DNA of 64,000 bases from Cytobacillus solani (GTDB taxonomy: Bacteria; Bacillota; Bacilli; Bacillales; Cytobacillaceae), in the NCBI RefSeq assembly GCF_001420595.1, contig NZ_LJIX01000006.1, positions 2,006,402-2,070,401 of the forward strand. Reading direction: 5' to 3'. The notes beneath the pieces were generated by a model that did not search any database, was not told the origin of the DNA, and worked only from the letters and a program-made list of their open reading frames with translations. A program made the translations under genes and the position numbers. The stretch's first letter is position 1. Every line of letters starts with the position of its first letter. Below, piece by piece: positions 51,562 to 61,138 of this stretch.

Positions 51562-52576
51562 GTTGTTATTAGAAGATGTATTGGAAGAATATCTTTATCA
51601 TTGCCAAGCGAAAGGATTCACAAAAAAGACAATGATTAACAAACGGCAAGAACTAAAGCAGTTAAAAGAGTATTTAATTGTTAAACGAGGAATTGTTGAT
51701 TTAGAAAATATCACTCCACATGATTTAGAGGCTTATATGAGATTAAAACAAAAAGATAAATTACAACCTCAATCTATAGTTACGATGTTCAAATTAATTC
51801 GTACATTCTTTCTTGGTGTGTAAAAGAAGAATATCTAAAAGAGAATATTACTAAAAAGGTTGAACTACCAAAGGTATCTAAGAAAGTACTAAAAGGATTC
51901 ACTCAAAAAGAAGTACAAGCCATGATAGACGCTTTTTCCTTCAAGGGATACATAGAAGCCAGAAATAAAGCCAATGATTGCTATGATGGCTGATTGTGGG
52001 CTTAGAGCGATGGAGATCGGAGGATTACTATCTGAGAATGTTAAAGAAACAACTATTCTAGTAAATGGGAAAGGGGGGAAAGAACGTATAGTTTTTATTT
52101 CACCAGCTTTAAAATGTATTTTAATAAAGTTTGAAAGACTTAAAAAACAAAATTTTATAAATAAATATACGGCAAGTTATTATTTTCTCACCTATCTGGG
52201 ATCTGATTTATCACATAACGCACTGGATGATGAGATTAAATTAGCAGGCAAAAGGACTTGTATAGAAGGTAAGAGGGTATCTCCACATACTTTCAGGCAT
52301 TTTTATGCGGTTCAGTGTCTATTAAGTGGAATAGATTTGTATTCATTATCTCGTTTAAATAATAGACTTTCGGAGTTATCTAAATTAGCTTCTTACTACT
52401 ATTCTGCTAAAGAAGTGACTGAATTTGCACGAGTTGTTTTAATGCAGTCTAAGAACGTTGATATGGATTCTGAGAGCATTTCTAGGATCAGCGTAGAGTC
52501 ATTTAAGCAGCTAATAGCTAAAGTTAAAGCTAATAAGAACATTCGCAATCCATTCGCCTTTATACGGGTATTTTAA
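51560..52576 (+). pseudogene. Tyrosine recombinase/integrase, frameshifted
   Basis: SAM-like core-binding domain first (LLEDVLEEYLYHCQAKGFTKKT...), then a T lost from a run shifts the frame at about 51820. VKEEYLKENITKKVELPKV continues, with a further shift near 51970. The catalytic domain shows ADCGLRAMEIGGL (R), NGKGGKERIV (K), SPHTFRHFYAVQ (HxxR) and a tyrosine region KLASYYYS. It could have been the integrase of the element to the right, but it is now inactive. It directly follows the yneF terminator. Confidence 0.85.
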
Positions 52577-52972
52577 AGTGTAAATTAAAGTCTCAACAAG
52601 TAAATGATCTGTTTATGAGTGTATTTGAAGGTTAGTGTCCCAGACAAGTACACTATAAATAAAAAAGACAGCCAATTACTCGCTGTCCTCTTCCGTTATG
52701 TAAAATAAATCATTTAGAACAGGTTACATGTTTGAAAGAGAAATTGCAATAAGAATAACAACCTTAAGTGGGTGGGCAAATATTACATAGCATACATAAG
52801 GCTTAATTGCTGACTTAATAACAAAGGAATACAAAAGAAAAAGTCTTCATCAAGTCGAGCTAGGACTAGAAGAAGGCAACAACGATAATACGACTTTAGA
52901 CAATTAAAACTTGAATAGGGAAGCTAACAAAGTTCCCTTTCAAGTGTCATTAGATCACACACTCAAAAAATT
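52577..52972. other. Gene-free AT-rich stretch
   Basis: No supported reading frame. A region around 52840-52910 reads as short broken phage-like frames only. Confidence 0.4.
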
Positions 52973-53155
52973 ATGCAATCACTTAGAAAATATTCTGATT
53001 TATTATTCCTTGTCTTTGTTGCTTGTTACATCATTGTAAGACTATCTTCAGACTATACATCTAAGTTACTCATAACAGCAAATATATTACTAGCCATAAC
53101 AACAGTTATAACAATCACTACAATGATCATTAGTCGAAAGCAGCATAACAGTTAG
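52973..53155 (+). CDS. Small putative membrane protein (60 aa)
   Basis: MQSLRKYSDLLFLVFVACYI and ANILLAITTVITITTMII give two hydrophobic helices, with a basic tail SRKQHNS. The ribosome binding site is weak. Not recognised. Confidence 0.4.
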   Translation: MQSLRKYSDLLFLVFVACYIIVRLSSDYTSKLLITANILLAITTVITITTMIISRKQHNS

Positions 53156-53334
53156 TTCATAATATCGCTGGACTATCTGAGCCTTCTTTTTTATTAAATG
53201 TTATAACATCCACTAATAAATGGATTGTTATAACTTACATAACAAAAATAAAATAAATTCATATACTTAATATTTTAATTTTTGCATAACAAAATTCAAA
53301 ATAAATCACTGGCTTATGAAAGGAGTTAATTAAA

Positions 53335-53484
53335 ATGAAACTATGGACATTAACAAATGAATATGCGGAAGTAATCACTGATACTGGAATTGTTTAAGCA
53401 CCCATTGAATATCTGGGAGAAAAGAAAATTATTACTCTAGACAACAAATGTTACTTTATTAATAAATTAGTTAAAATAAATTAA
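53335..53484 (+). pseudogene. Small phage ORF with internal TAA
   Basis: ATG after AAAGGAG. MKLWTLTNEYAEVITDTGIV, then TAA, then APIEYLGEKKIITLDNKCYF continues in the same frame to 53484. The sense on both sides suggests one nonsense mutation in a 49-codon gene. Its tail overlaps an AAAATAAATTAA motif. Confidence 0.4.
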
Positions 53485-53513
53485 TAACAGTAATATCGAA
53501 GGGAGGAACTACG

Positions 53514-53606
53514 ATGATTAACCTAAGAAAAACAATCAACCTACTTAAGAAAATAGACCTTCCAAAGCCATATTTCATTAATCTATCTAAGCGTGAAATC
53601 CTATAA
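53514..53606 (+). CDS. Very small phage-like ORF (30 aa)
   Basis: ATG 53514 follows GAAGGGAGGAACTACG, a strong ribosome binding site. The product is basic and hydrophobic: MINLRKTINLLKKIDLPKPY... Not recognised. It could be a small regulator or only a truncated start. Confidence 0.35.
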   Translation: MINLRKTINLLKKIDLPKPYFINLSKREIL

Positions 53607-54095
53607 TTCAATCTATTACAAATAACAAAATACCACTGGATTTTAAATCTAAGAATGGAGAATCAGAACATGAACAAATGTACAGTATCAACTTAAATTC
53701 ATATTGAGAGAAAAGAATGAGAAGAGAGGAAACAGAACAATAAGACAAAGATTCCCTCTTTGTTCATAAACTTAATTATTCCTTTCATGAATAAAGAAGA
53801 CCAAGAGAAAATAGCATTATATTAAGCAATGTCAGATGAATGTTATTTTGTGGTTAGTGAAGTAATGATGATAGCTGCAGAGCAAAGATCTAAACAAGGA
53901 TAAGCATATAACAGTAAGCCCAAAATATCGCCAGTGAATAGATATACAAAATTCATTGTTTTGCACAATGGACAAAATAAATTAATAAATAAATATTAAT
54001 ATTTGAGGTTGTGTGTGAATATATTTAGAGATAAAATAATGAACTTCTGTTTGGGTCATACAGGATAAACAAGATGGAAAAGAGCAGCTAAGAGG
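53607..54095. other. AT-rich phage-like intergenic region
   Basis: No gene supported. Contains an AAAATAAATTAATAAATAAAT stretch (about 53974-53994), a member of the motif family that recurs in this region. Confidence 0.4.
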
Positions 54096-54413
54096 ATGGG
54101 ACAAATGGGTAAAATGAATATACTTTTAGGTTTAATGTTAGTTCTAATGGTAGTTTACCTGTATTATAGAATGGTAATTGATTCGAATTTCAATACTGAA
54201 TCACCGGAAGACTATATAACACATGAATATGTCATAGTAGACAAGACTAGCGAGGGCTACACTGGAGAGTCAGTGGACAATGATAATGTAATATTCTTTA
54301 CTCATGATAAATTACAACCTGATCAGATTATTAATGTAGGAGACAATGTAATTTGTTATTTTAAAGAATCGAGCAAGGTGGATGGATTAATTAAAATTGA
54401 TAAGGTTGAGTAA
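54096..54413 (+). CDS. Hypothetical membrane-anchored protein (105 aa)
   Basis: N-terminal hydrophobic helix MNILLGLMLVLMVVYLYYRM, then a small beta-rich soluble domain (YVIVDKTSEGYTGESV, VIFFTHDKLQPDQIINVGDN, VICYFKESSKVDGLI). The layout is a single-pass anchor with an exposed domain. Family not recognised. Next to prophage genes. Confidence 0.55.
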   Translation: MGQMGKMNILLGLMLVLMVVYLYYRMVIDSNFNTESPEDYITHEYVIVDKTSEGYTGESVDNDNVIFFTHDKLQPDQIINVGDNVICYFKESSKVDGLIKIDKVE

Positions 54414-54675
54414 AAAATACATATTACAGGTCGAGTGAAACATGCCTTATTTTTTAAAATTTTATACATTAAATAAATTAGTAAAAAAATCTATCATTTA
54501 TTAAAAAGTCCTCTTCCTACCACAGAAGAGGACAACCGCAACCCAAGGTCAAGAGTGTTCTTATTGGAACATCGACATTTGATTTGTTGATTAGTATATC
54601 ACAAAAGCTATATAACAGTGAATAATTATTATCATTGTTTAATAGATAAATAAATTATAATGTGGAGTCAATTAA

Positions 54676-55452
54676 ATGACTATTAAGCAACTGGAAGCTA
54701 GTTTAACATATTCAAATGAATTAATTTTAGTAGAAAGTCGAACAATGAGGGATCAACATGTGTACAGGGATGAAATGCTTAAAGAGGTAAAAGAAGTAGC
54801 TTTTTTAACAGATGATTTTGAGGTAACTATTCAAATTGCAGCAAGTTATTATGAAGTACCATTTTAAACAATCAAGTCAGTGATAAAACGTCAAAGAGAT
54901 GAATTTAATGAGTATGGTGAAATCAGAATACTAAAAGGTAAGGTTTTAAAGGACTTTAAAGGTCAGGTGCAGCTTGAACCTGAGTTAAAAACAGCTCCAT
55001 CTTTGACACTTGTTAATAGGAGAGGTCTCTTAAGACTAGGAATGCTCCTAACCGAATCAGAAGTAGCTAAAACAGTAAGAAATTATTTGCTTAATATTGA
55101 GGAAGTTTCCGACAAAGAGCAAAGACTTTGGGCAGTAGAACGAGAAATCAGTAAACGTGAAAGAAGAAGGTTAACTGATGCAATCAAACTCTATGAAGGA
55201 AAATCAATAAAAGGACATGAATACGTTACTTTCACTAACTTAGTTTACAAAGTATTATTTGATTGTAACGTAACCCAGTTATGAAATTTATATGATCTCG
55301 ATAAAAATGATCCACTTCGAGATTCGTTTACATTAGAGGATTTGAGAAAGGTTGTTGAAGTTGAAACTGTAATGGCTTCTTTTATTAAAGTTGGACATAA
55401 TTATGATGAAATTAAAGAAATTCTAATGTCACGTAAAGACACTTTTCAATAA
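54676..55452 (+). pseudogene. Phage antirepressor-like protein with two in-frame stops
   Basis: One reading frame of 258 codons runs uninterrupted except for TAA at 54865-54867 and TGA at 55282-55284. The sense is continuous across both: QIAASYYEVPF-TIKSVIKRQRDEF and LFDCNVTQL-NLYDLDKNDPL. Segments ELILVESRTMRDQHV and LVNRRGLLRLGMLLTESEVAKTVRNYL recall Bacillus phage antirepressor/ORF6N-like proteins. An AAATAAATTATAA motif and GTGGAG lie just upstream. Confidence 0.6.
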
Positions 55453-55570
55453 TTAATAAAATAAATTATAACTAATGATTTGTATGGTGGTTTCTTCGGG
55501 AATCACCAGTTATACATAATAAAAATGTTGTTTTACCTTAATGATTAAATAGTGAAGAGGAGTTAAATGG

Positions 55571-55759
55571 ATGAAGAGTAATAACAATTTGTACAAGCCT
55601 GTTGTCCCTAAATGGGTAGCTGAAATTCTCGATGAACAAAAGAAACAAAATGTGTTTGCTGCACATGGGAGAATGAAAGAGTGGGATGAATGGAAACGTA
55701 AGTATTCAAGAAAATTAAAATATGCGAGGATAAATGGTTGGATTGTTGAAAAAGGATGA
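55571..55759 (+). CDS. Small phage-type hypothetical protein (62 aa)
   Basis: ATG after GAGGAGTTAAATGG. Basic, Trp-rich: KPVVPKWVAEILDEQKKQNV, EWDEWKRKYSRKLKYARING. Resembles short early proteins of Bacillus phages. Unassigned. Confidence 0.55.
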   Translation: MKSNNNLYKPVVPKWVAEILDEQKKQNVFAAHGRMKEWDEWKRKYSRKLKYARINGWIVEKG

Positions 55760-55821
55760 CGAACAGTATTAAAAAGTATTAAGTATAAAAGTGACTTTTT
55801 AATTGGAAATGGAGGATCATG

Positions 55822-55995
55822 ATGAAATACATAGGAAAAGGATTTGAATATTTTACTCATGATGGTAATAAAAGAGTAGCAACATGTAGGAAAATTGAGT
55901 TTCATCAAGGATTAGGAAAACCAATATTTATAGGTGTTTCACCATATGGGAACGTTGTAAGGTTGACGAGAAATGAGATTCATAGGTTCATTTAA
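55822..55995 (+). CDS. Small phage-type hypothetical protein (57 aa)
   Basis: ATG (either of two adjacent) after GGAGGATC. MKYIGKGFEYFTHDGNKRVA, KIEFHQGLGKPIFIG, then VVRLTRNEIHRFI. A small beta-rich protein, unrecognised. Confidence 0.5.
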   Translation: MKYIGKGFEYFTHDGNKRVATCRKIEFHQGLGKPIFIGVSPYGNVVRLTRNEIHRFI

Positions 55996-56041
55996 AATAC
56001 ACATTTTAAGTTGTTTTAAGGGGAATACAAAAAGGGAGTAT

Positions 56042-56295
56042 ATGATGAAAGTATATTTAGTTGAAATAAATAATTATGAATCTTTTGAGGATTACAGAGC
56101 TTGGATTGAAAAAGCATTTACTACTTACAGGGCAGCGTCACAATGGCTTATCGAAGATGGATTTGAAGTATACCTTTATATAATTACAAAGGTGAATGGG
56201 AATTAGATTTTTACTGGCAAGAAAGCAATGAGTATATGGCTGATTGTAGAGGGGCAGGAATTATTGAAATTGAATTATATGAGCAAACATCATAA
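56042..56295 (+). pseudogene. Small phage gene, frameshifted
   Basis: MKVYLVEINNYESFEDYRAW, then YRAASQWLIEDGFEVY in the first frame. After a two-base slip near 56180 the sense continues as NYKGEWELDFYWQESNEYMA and IIEIELYEQTS. Similar small proteins accompany Bacillus prophages. The role is unknown. Confidence 0.55.
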
Positions 56296-56515
56296 ACCCA
56301 GTTTTTTATTTACCGAAAAAGGGTTAGTAGTAGGTGGATTCCAAACCAGTAAATGATAAGAGAGAAAGAACGTGAATTACACGGTATTAAACTTAAATAA
56401 AACAGGTATTTCATTAATATTAAGTAATAAAAATGTAAAAAGCTTGTCATCATAATACCCTTGATGCTGGAAGTCTTTAAATATAAACTTTATCTATTAT
56501 TAAGGAGTGATAAAG

Positions 56516-56827
56516 TTGAAAAATATTACTGCAAACCAACTAGCATTTAAGAAGAGTTTATCGAATATTGAACAAATGACACTGAAAAATATTATGTTTA
56601 ATTTTATTGGTAGACCAGATAATGGGGTAGATGATGTTCTTCCACTTGAGTATACGCAAACTGTCTTTGCAAAGATGGAATCACCACTGGATTCAAATTT
56701 TTTGATCGATAATAATGCAACCTTCAGATTTGTAACCCTAACACAAGAGAATCAGATAGTTATAGGATTCTTAGATTTCAATTTCGAATTAAATTTTAGA
56801 ATATTATCTCTTGAAGAGCGTTTGTAA
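56516..56827 (+). CDS. Hypothetical protein (103 aa)
   Basis: TTG 56516 is preferred because AAGGAGTGATAAAG precedes it. The product has MKNITANQLAFKKSLSNIEQ and a central VFAKMESPLDSNFLIDNN. No recognisable domain. Hairpin GCACTTTTATAAGTGC (about 56835-56850) follows as a terminator. Confidence 0.5.
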   Translation: MKNITANQLAFKKSLSNIEQMTLKNIMFNFIGRPDNGVDDVLPLEYTQTVFAKMESPLDSNFLIDNNATFRFVTLTQENQIVIGFLDFNFELNFRILSLEERL

Positions 56828-56897
56828 GTAATAAGCACTTTTATAAGTGCTTTTCAATTAATAAAAAATATCACATAAAAAGAATATTTTATAAGAG

Positions 56898-57482
56898 GTG
56901 AATTTAGTACATAAGCTATTAAAGTTGCCAGACAAAACAGGGAGATCAATAAATATTGATCACATTGATGGAAATAAATTAAATAACCAAAAATCAAATT
57001 TAAGAATTTGCAGTCATGCTGATAATGCAAAGAATCGAAAACCCAATAGAAAACAATTAGACAAGCAACCTAGGTCAGAATATAAAGGTGTTTGGTGGAA
57101 TAAGAAAATGAATATGTGGAAAGTGCAAATAAAGTCAGACTCTACAAGATATCATATAGGTTGTTTTACAAAAGAAATAGCAGCAGCTAATGCATATAAT
57201 TATTACGCTAAAGATTTACATGATGAGTTTTGTAAATTAAATGATGCAGTATATATGTCTAAAAATGAATGGGAAAAATATAAGGCAGGAAATAATATGA
57301 CATCTGATTATTTGGGAGTCAGTTTTAGTAGGCATGAAAATAAATGGCTTTCTCAAATATGTCACACCTATAATCGAGAAGTACTTGGAAAGTTTGATTC
57401 AGAAATAGAAGCAGCAAGGGCATATAATAAAAGAGCGATTGAACTAAAAGGAACGAAAGCAAGATTGAATAAATTAGCATAA
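56898..57482 (+). CDS. HNH endonuclease with two AP2-like DNA-binding domains
   Basis: About 194 residues. HNH part: IDHIDGNKLNNQKSNLRICS with N-terminal HKLLKLPDKTGRS. Two AP2-type repeats follow (EYKGVWWNKKMNMWKVQI ... AAANAYNYYAKDL, and DYLGVSFSRHENKWLSQI ... AARAYNKRAIELKG). This is the architecture of phage homing endonucleases. The N-terminus is shorter than usual and may be truncated. No intron is seen next to it. Confidence 0.8.
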   Translation: MNLVHKLLKLPDKTGRSINIDHIDGNKLNNQKSNLRICSHADNAKNRKPNRKQLDKQPRSEYKGVWWNKKMNMWKVQIKSDSTRYHIGCFTKEIAAANAYNYYAKDLHDEFCKLNDAVYMSKNEWEKYKAGNNMTSDYLGVSFSRHENKWLSQICHTYNREVLGKFDSEIEAARAYNKRAIELKGTKARLNKLA

Positions 57483-57537
57483 AAATCTGATTTTAATGGA
57501 GAAGGTACAATAAAATTTTAATCGCACTTAATATCAG

Positions 57538-58242
57538 TTATTTATAAACTGATTTCGGTATTTTAATAAATGGATATCCATCAGTGTATGATTGAAATTC
57601 ATTTTCTTGATACACCAAGTAAATTCCGTCTTTAGCAAACGAGAATTGAGTGTTTTTATTAACTGTAACGTCACCTAATTTAGAAACAGATTTGGAAAAC
57701 GGTTCATGCTTACTCAAATAGTCAAATGCATACTTTTGAACTTTTTTATAATTACAAGAAGTTTTAAGAATATCATGTATTTTATAATGTTTGCCTGTCA
57801 TGAGATCAAAATTGTACATTGTTGCAGAACCTTTACCTTTTGATCCACCAGTATATACGTAGTCATAATAAATGATACTAAGTTTTCCATTTGAATTATA
57901 TTTAACTTCATAATGAGAGTTATACGAATATCTACATTTATTATTAGTTTTTTTACAAAGTTTTTTTCTTGGAATGTCCTTTTCAGATTTCTTTAATTTG
58001 ATGTAATTATCATATGATTTTTCAGCTGCTCCCTTTAATGTGGAATTAATCTTACTGGCTGCTTTTATATTAATACCGGAAACTTGAGGATACAATAATA
58101 AACTATTTCCTTCATATACGTGTCTTGTAAATTTTGGTACAGGTGTTGTTGCATTTGTTTTGTGATTATAAGATGGTATTAGGAAAAGTGTGAGGGTAAC
58201 CACAAAAGTCATTGTTATTTTTAACAATTGACGATATTGCAT
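57538..58242 (-). CDS. Secreted DUF3298-type protein
   Basis: 234 residues with signal peptide LLKITMTFVVTLTLFLIPSY. The region SGINIKAASKINSTLKGAAE fits DUF4163. The C-terminal YNFDLMTGKHYKIHDIL and FSFAKDGIYLVYQENEFQSY fits DUF3298 (RsiV/PdaC-like). Probably exported; role unknown. It lies reverse among phage genes and is distantly like the gene at 37713-38483. Confidence 0.7.
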   Translation of the reverse strand: MQYRQLLKITMTFVVTLTLFLIPSYNHKTNATTPVPKFTRHVYEGNSLLLYPQVSGINIKAASKINSTLKGAAEKSYDNYIKLKKSEKDIPRKKLCKKTNNKCRYSYNSHYEVKYNSNGKLSIIYYDYVYTGGSKGKGSATMYNFDLMTGKHYKIHDILKTSCNYKKVQKYAFDYLSKHEPFSKSVSKLGDVTVNKNTQFSFAKDGIYLVYQENEFQSYTDGYPFIKIPKSVYK

Positions 58243-58472
58243 TTATATTCCTCCCCTGTAATTATTTACACTTTTATTATAACTCTAAAAATTTCAAAAT
58301 AAATAAAACGTTTTAATAAGATATCCATTTGATTATATTTTTTAATGGCAATAAATAAGATTATAGAAAGCTTCTGGAAAATATTTGAAATTAAAGGACT
58401 TATTAAAAACAGATCGAATTAAACAGTAAACCAAAACTTTACACATCAAATATCTGTAAGGAGGAGGAATTG

Positions 58473-58976
58473 GTGAATAAAATAATGTTTATCGTTCTTT
58501 TATCATTATTATTGTTTGTTTCTGGCTGTGAAAGTAAGGAGGGGTTAGATATTAATTCAAGTTTAATGGCTACAGATAAAACTCTACCTACCTCATTTGA
58601 TCAAATGTCTACTATTGATAAAAAGTCCAATAGCAAGTTTCTAGTTATGAGAGTTAAGAATAATGAAGACTACCAAGAAATGTGGGATACGTTTCAAATT
58701 AAAAAAGACTTGATGGAAATTGATCTGGAAAAAAAGGATGTAATTTTTTTAGGGCTATATGAATCAAGTAGTTGTCCCTATTCTATTAAAGAATTAACTA
58801 CTTCAGAAAAATCAAAAATGACAATAGTTTTTTCAGATATGGAAGCAAACTGTACAGCAGATGAAAGTCCGCGTAGCTTTGTAATAGCTATAGATAAAAC
58901 CTTTTCAAATAATATAGCGGAGGTTGCACTTGTACAAGGTAAACAAGAGATTGTGCTACCTATAAAAGGAAAATAA
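58473..58976 (+). CDS. Putative lipoprotein (167 aa)
   Basis: GTG after AAGGAGGAGGAATTG. Signal peptide NKIMFIVLLSLLLFVSGC ends in a VSGC lipobox. The mature part contains NEDYQEMWDTFQIKKDL, VIFLGLYESSSCPYSI and SPRSFVIAIDKTF, reminiscent of small PrcB-type or protease-associated lipoproteins. It sits directly before a secreted serine protease gene, so a functional link is plausible but unproven. Confidence 0.65.
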   Translation: MNKIMFIVLLSLLLFVSGCESKEGLDINSSLMATDKTLPTSFDQMSTIDKKSNSKFLVMRVKNNEDYQEMWDTFQIKKDLMEIDLEKKDVIFLGLYESSSCPYSIKELTTSEKSKMTIVFSDMEANCTADESPRSFVIAIDKTFSNNIAEVALVQGKQEIVLPIKGK

Positions 58977-59123
58977 TCATATAGCAAGCAATAAGATGTA
59001 TATCAAACATTAATAAAAAATACAAAATATTACATTTATGTTAAAATAATAGAATATACTGTAAAATTTTGGATTATTATGTTATTGTTACCTTGTAAAA
59101 ATACTATATTAGGAGGTAACGAT

Positions 59124-60410
59124 TTGAAGAAAGTATGGGTTTTGTCACTCGTAAGTACTTTGATTTTAGGGTTGAGTGGACTGAATGTTTTTGCTGATAG
59201 TGAGAATAATAGTAAAAACAACTCAAATGCTTTGAATCAAGAGAAAAACTCGAAAAATGTATCTACTGAAGTGGATGCATCGGATTATGTTTTAGAGATA
59301 ACTAATGAAATTGAAAAAGTTTATGGATCTCTGGAAAATTTCGAGAAAATTGGCGGTCTTTATTTTGATGAGGATGGCTTTGTACATCTAGGATTCTCTA
59401 AATCTTCTGCAAAACTTAAATCTGACACAAACTCAAAAGCTGTTCAAAGTATTACTGAATTAGTAAATGATAGTATTATTACAGACAATACAGTTGAATA
59501 CTCTACATGGGAATTGGATAATATCAAAGAAAAAGTATTAACTGATATTAAGAGTGCTTATACACCAGAAGAATACAATGAACTTTCTTTTAATATCGCT
59601 GCATCTTTTCCTAACCAAAAAGTTATATTAGAGCATAACAGCTTAGATAAAGAACTAGTAAATGAATTGAAAAACTCATATGGTAATGTCTTTGAAGAAA
59701 AACTTACTGATACAACATCAGAAGTGGCAAAAGGTAGAGAAGAAGATTGGAATCAATTAGGTGCTGGATTAGGTATTAAAAATATCAATGGTGGTACTTG
59801 TTCAACTGCAGGTATGGCAAGTAAAAATGGTAACTACTTTATTCTGACAGCTGCACACTGCTTTGCTGGTGATACCTCTTCAACTGGTGGAGACTTAATT
59901 AGACAATATAATACTAACGTTGGTCGTCAACATGCTATTGGTAGTGGAAGTTCACTAGATGTTGGACTAGTGAGAGTCACTGGAACTTATCTAACAGGTG
60001 GTAGATATGCTACTAATAAAATCAAGCGTTGGTCATCTACTGATGTTTTCGATGGATCTTTTAAGAACTGGACAACAATGTATGATGGTGTACAAATATG
60101 TAAAACAGGAAAGACCACTAACACTACTTGTGGAACGGTTGTAAATGCAAACACAACTGTTAAATATACTGGATATCCAACATTTAATGTTTCAGAAATT
60201 AAAGGAACAGATTACGTTAAAAAAGGTGATAGCGGTGGAGCTGCATTCTTCCAAACAGGAAATGATCTATATCTAAGTGGTATTGTTTCTGGACTGAAAG
60301 AAACAAATGGTACTATTGTTGGTGGCTACGTTACACAATATAGAGATATTCAAGCATTATACTCAATTACACTCTACACCTCAGATACGAATTATAAAAT
60401 AGTAAATTAG
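59124..60410 (+). CDS. Secreted chymotrypsin-like serine protease (S1)
   Basis: About 428 residues from TTG after TAGGAGGTAAC. Signal peptide KKVWVLSLVSTLILGLSGLN, then a roughly 180-residue pro-region with coiled acidic helices. The mature S1 domain starts about GLGIKNINGGTCSTAG. The catalytic triad is visible: His in FILTAAHCFAG, Asp in GSSLDVGLVRV and Ser in KKGDSGGAAFF. The organisation recalls streptogrisin/alpha-lytic type proteases. It is unusual cargo among prophage genes. Confidence 0.88.
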   Translation: MKKVWVLSLVSTLILGLSGLNVFADSENNSKNNSNALNQEKNSKNVSTEVDASDYVLEITNEIEKVYGSLENFEKIGGLYFDEDGFVHLGFSKSSAKLKSDTNSKAVQSITELVNDSIITDNTVEYSTWELDNIKEKVLTDIKSAYTPEEYNELSFNIAASFPNQKVILEHNSLDKELVNELKNSYGNVFEEKLTDTTSEVAKGREEDWNQLGAGLGIKNINGGTCSTAGMASKNGNYFILTAAHCFAGDTSSTGGDLIRQYNTNVGRQHAIGSGSSLDVGLVRVTGTYLTGGRYATNKIKRWSSTDVFDGSFKNWTTMYDGVQICKTGKTTNTTCGTVVNANTTVKYTGYPTFNVSEIKGTDYVKKGDSGGAAFFQTGNDLYLSGIVSGLKETNGTIVGGYVTQYRDIQALYSITLYTSDTNYKIVN

Positions 60411-60483
60411 TAAAATATTGATTTATGTAGTATTAGTAAATGGAGAGCTTGTTTAGACAAGCTCTTTAAAAACAATATTATTA

Positions 60484-60500
60484 ATTAAATAAATTAATAC
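60484..60500. promoter_or_regulatory. AAATAAATTA motif upstream of yopP-like remnant
   Basis: AATTAAATAAATTAATA, one of about nine copies of the same sequence type in the 53.2-63.5 kb region. See the corresponding finding. Confidence 0.45.
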
Positions 60501-60525
60501 TTTAAATTAAATAAAAGATTGATTT

Positions 60526-61084
60526 TTCGAATTATGCACTATGATACATGCCTGAGAAAGAGTGCTTTGTTAAATTTAACATGGAGTGATTTTATAGAAC
60601 ATTAAGAGTATATTGAAATTAAAGCTATAGATAAGGGGAATGAGGAAAGAAATTTAAGAATTTCTAAAGAGTTTTATGATGAGTTACTACAAATTAAATC
60701 TGAATCTAAAGATGGTAAAGTCTTTAATATAAGTGAAACTTCAATTCAAGACATGATGAATTATCTAAAATCACAAATGCAATTTGAGGATAAAAGAAAC
60801 GTGGTTTTTCATTCAATTCGTAAGTGTGGGGTAACTTTTCAATTTCGTTTAAGTAATGACATTATGCAGGCTAAAAAGGCAGCAGGGCATATAATTTAAA
60901 CAATACTCAGATTTATGTTGGTGAGACTGATTATGGTATTCTAGGCGCAGTTTCTTCATCAGGAAAATTAGATAATGAATTATTAAAGAAAGTTTCACAT
61001 GAAGAGTTGCTCAGAGGAATTGAAAGTTTAAATAAAGATCAGAGATTGGGTAAAAATAGTATAAATATATTTACACTTTATTGA
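60526..61084 (+). pseudogene. YopP-like tyrosine recombinase remnant
   Basis: Catalytic-domain pieces only: CLRKSALLNLTWSDFIEH (Arg box), stop, YIEIKAIDKGNEERNLRIS, VVFHSIRKCGVTFQFRL (HxxR) and KKAAGHI, then after a frame change NTQIYVGETDYG. It matches the order yopP-yopQ-yopR of phage SPbeta. One in-frame stop, one frameshift and a missing N-terminus make it inactive. Confidence 0.65.
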
Positions 61085-61107
61085 CTATAGTCTAAATTAT
61101 TTATAGA

Positions 61108-61130
61108 TAATAAAATAAATTATCGGAGGT
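61108..61130 (+). promoter_or_regulatory. AAATAAATTAT motif and ribosome binding site of the yopQ-like gene
   Basis: TAATAAAATAAATTATCGGAGG joins the recurring AT motif directly to the Shine-Dalgarno of the next gene (parts TAAAATAAATTAT and CGGAGG). An overlap of operator/promoter and ribosome binding site is possible. Confidence 0.5.
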
Positions 61131-61138
61131 TTATCGAC

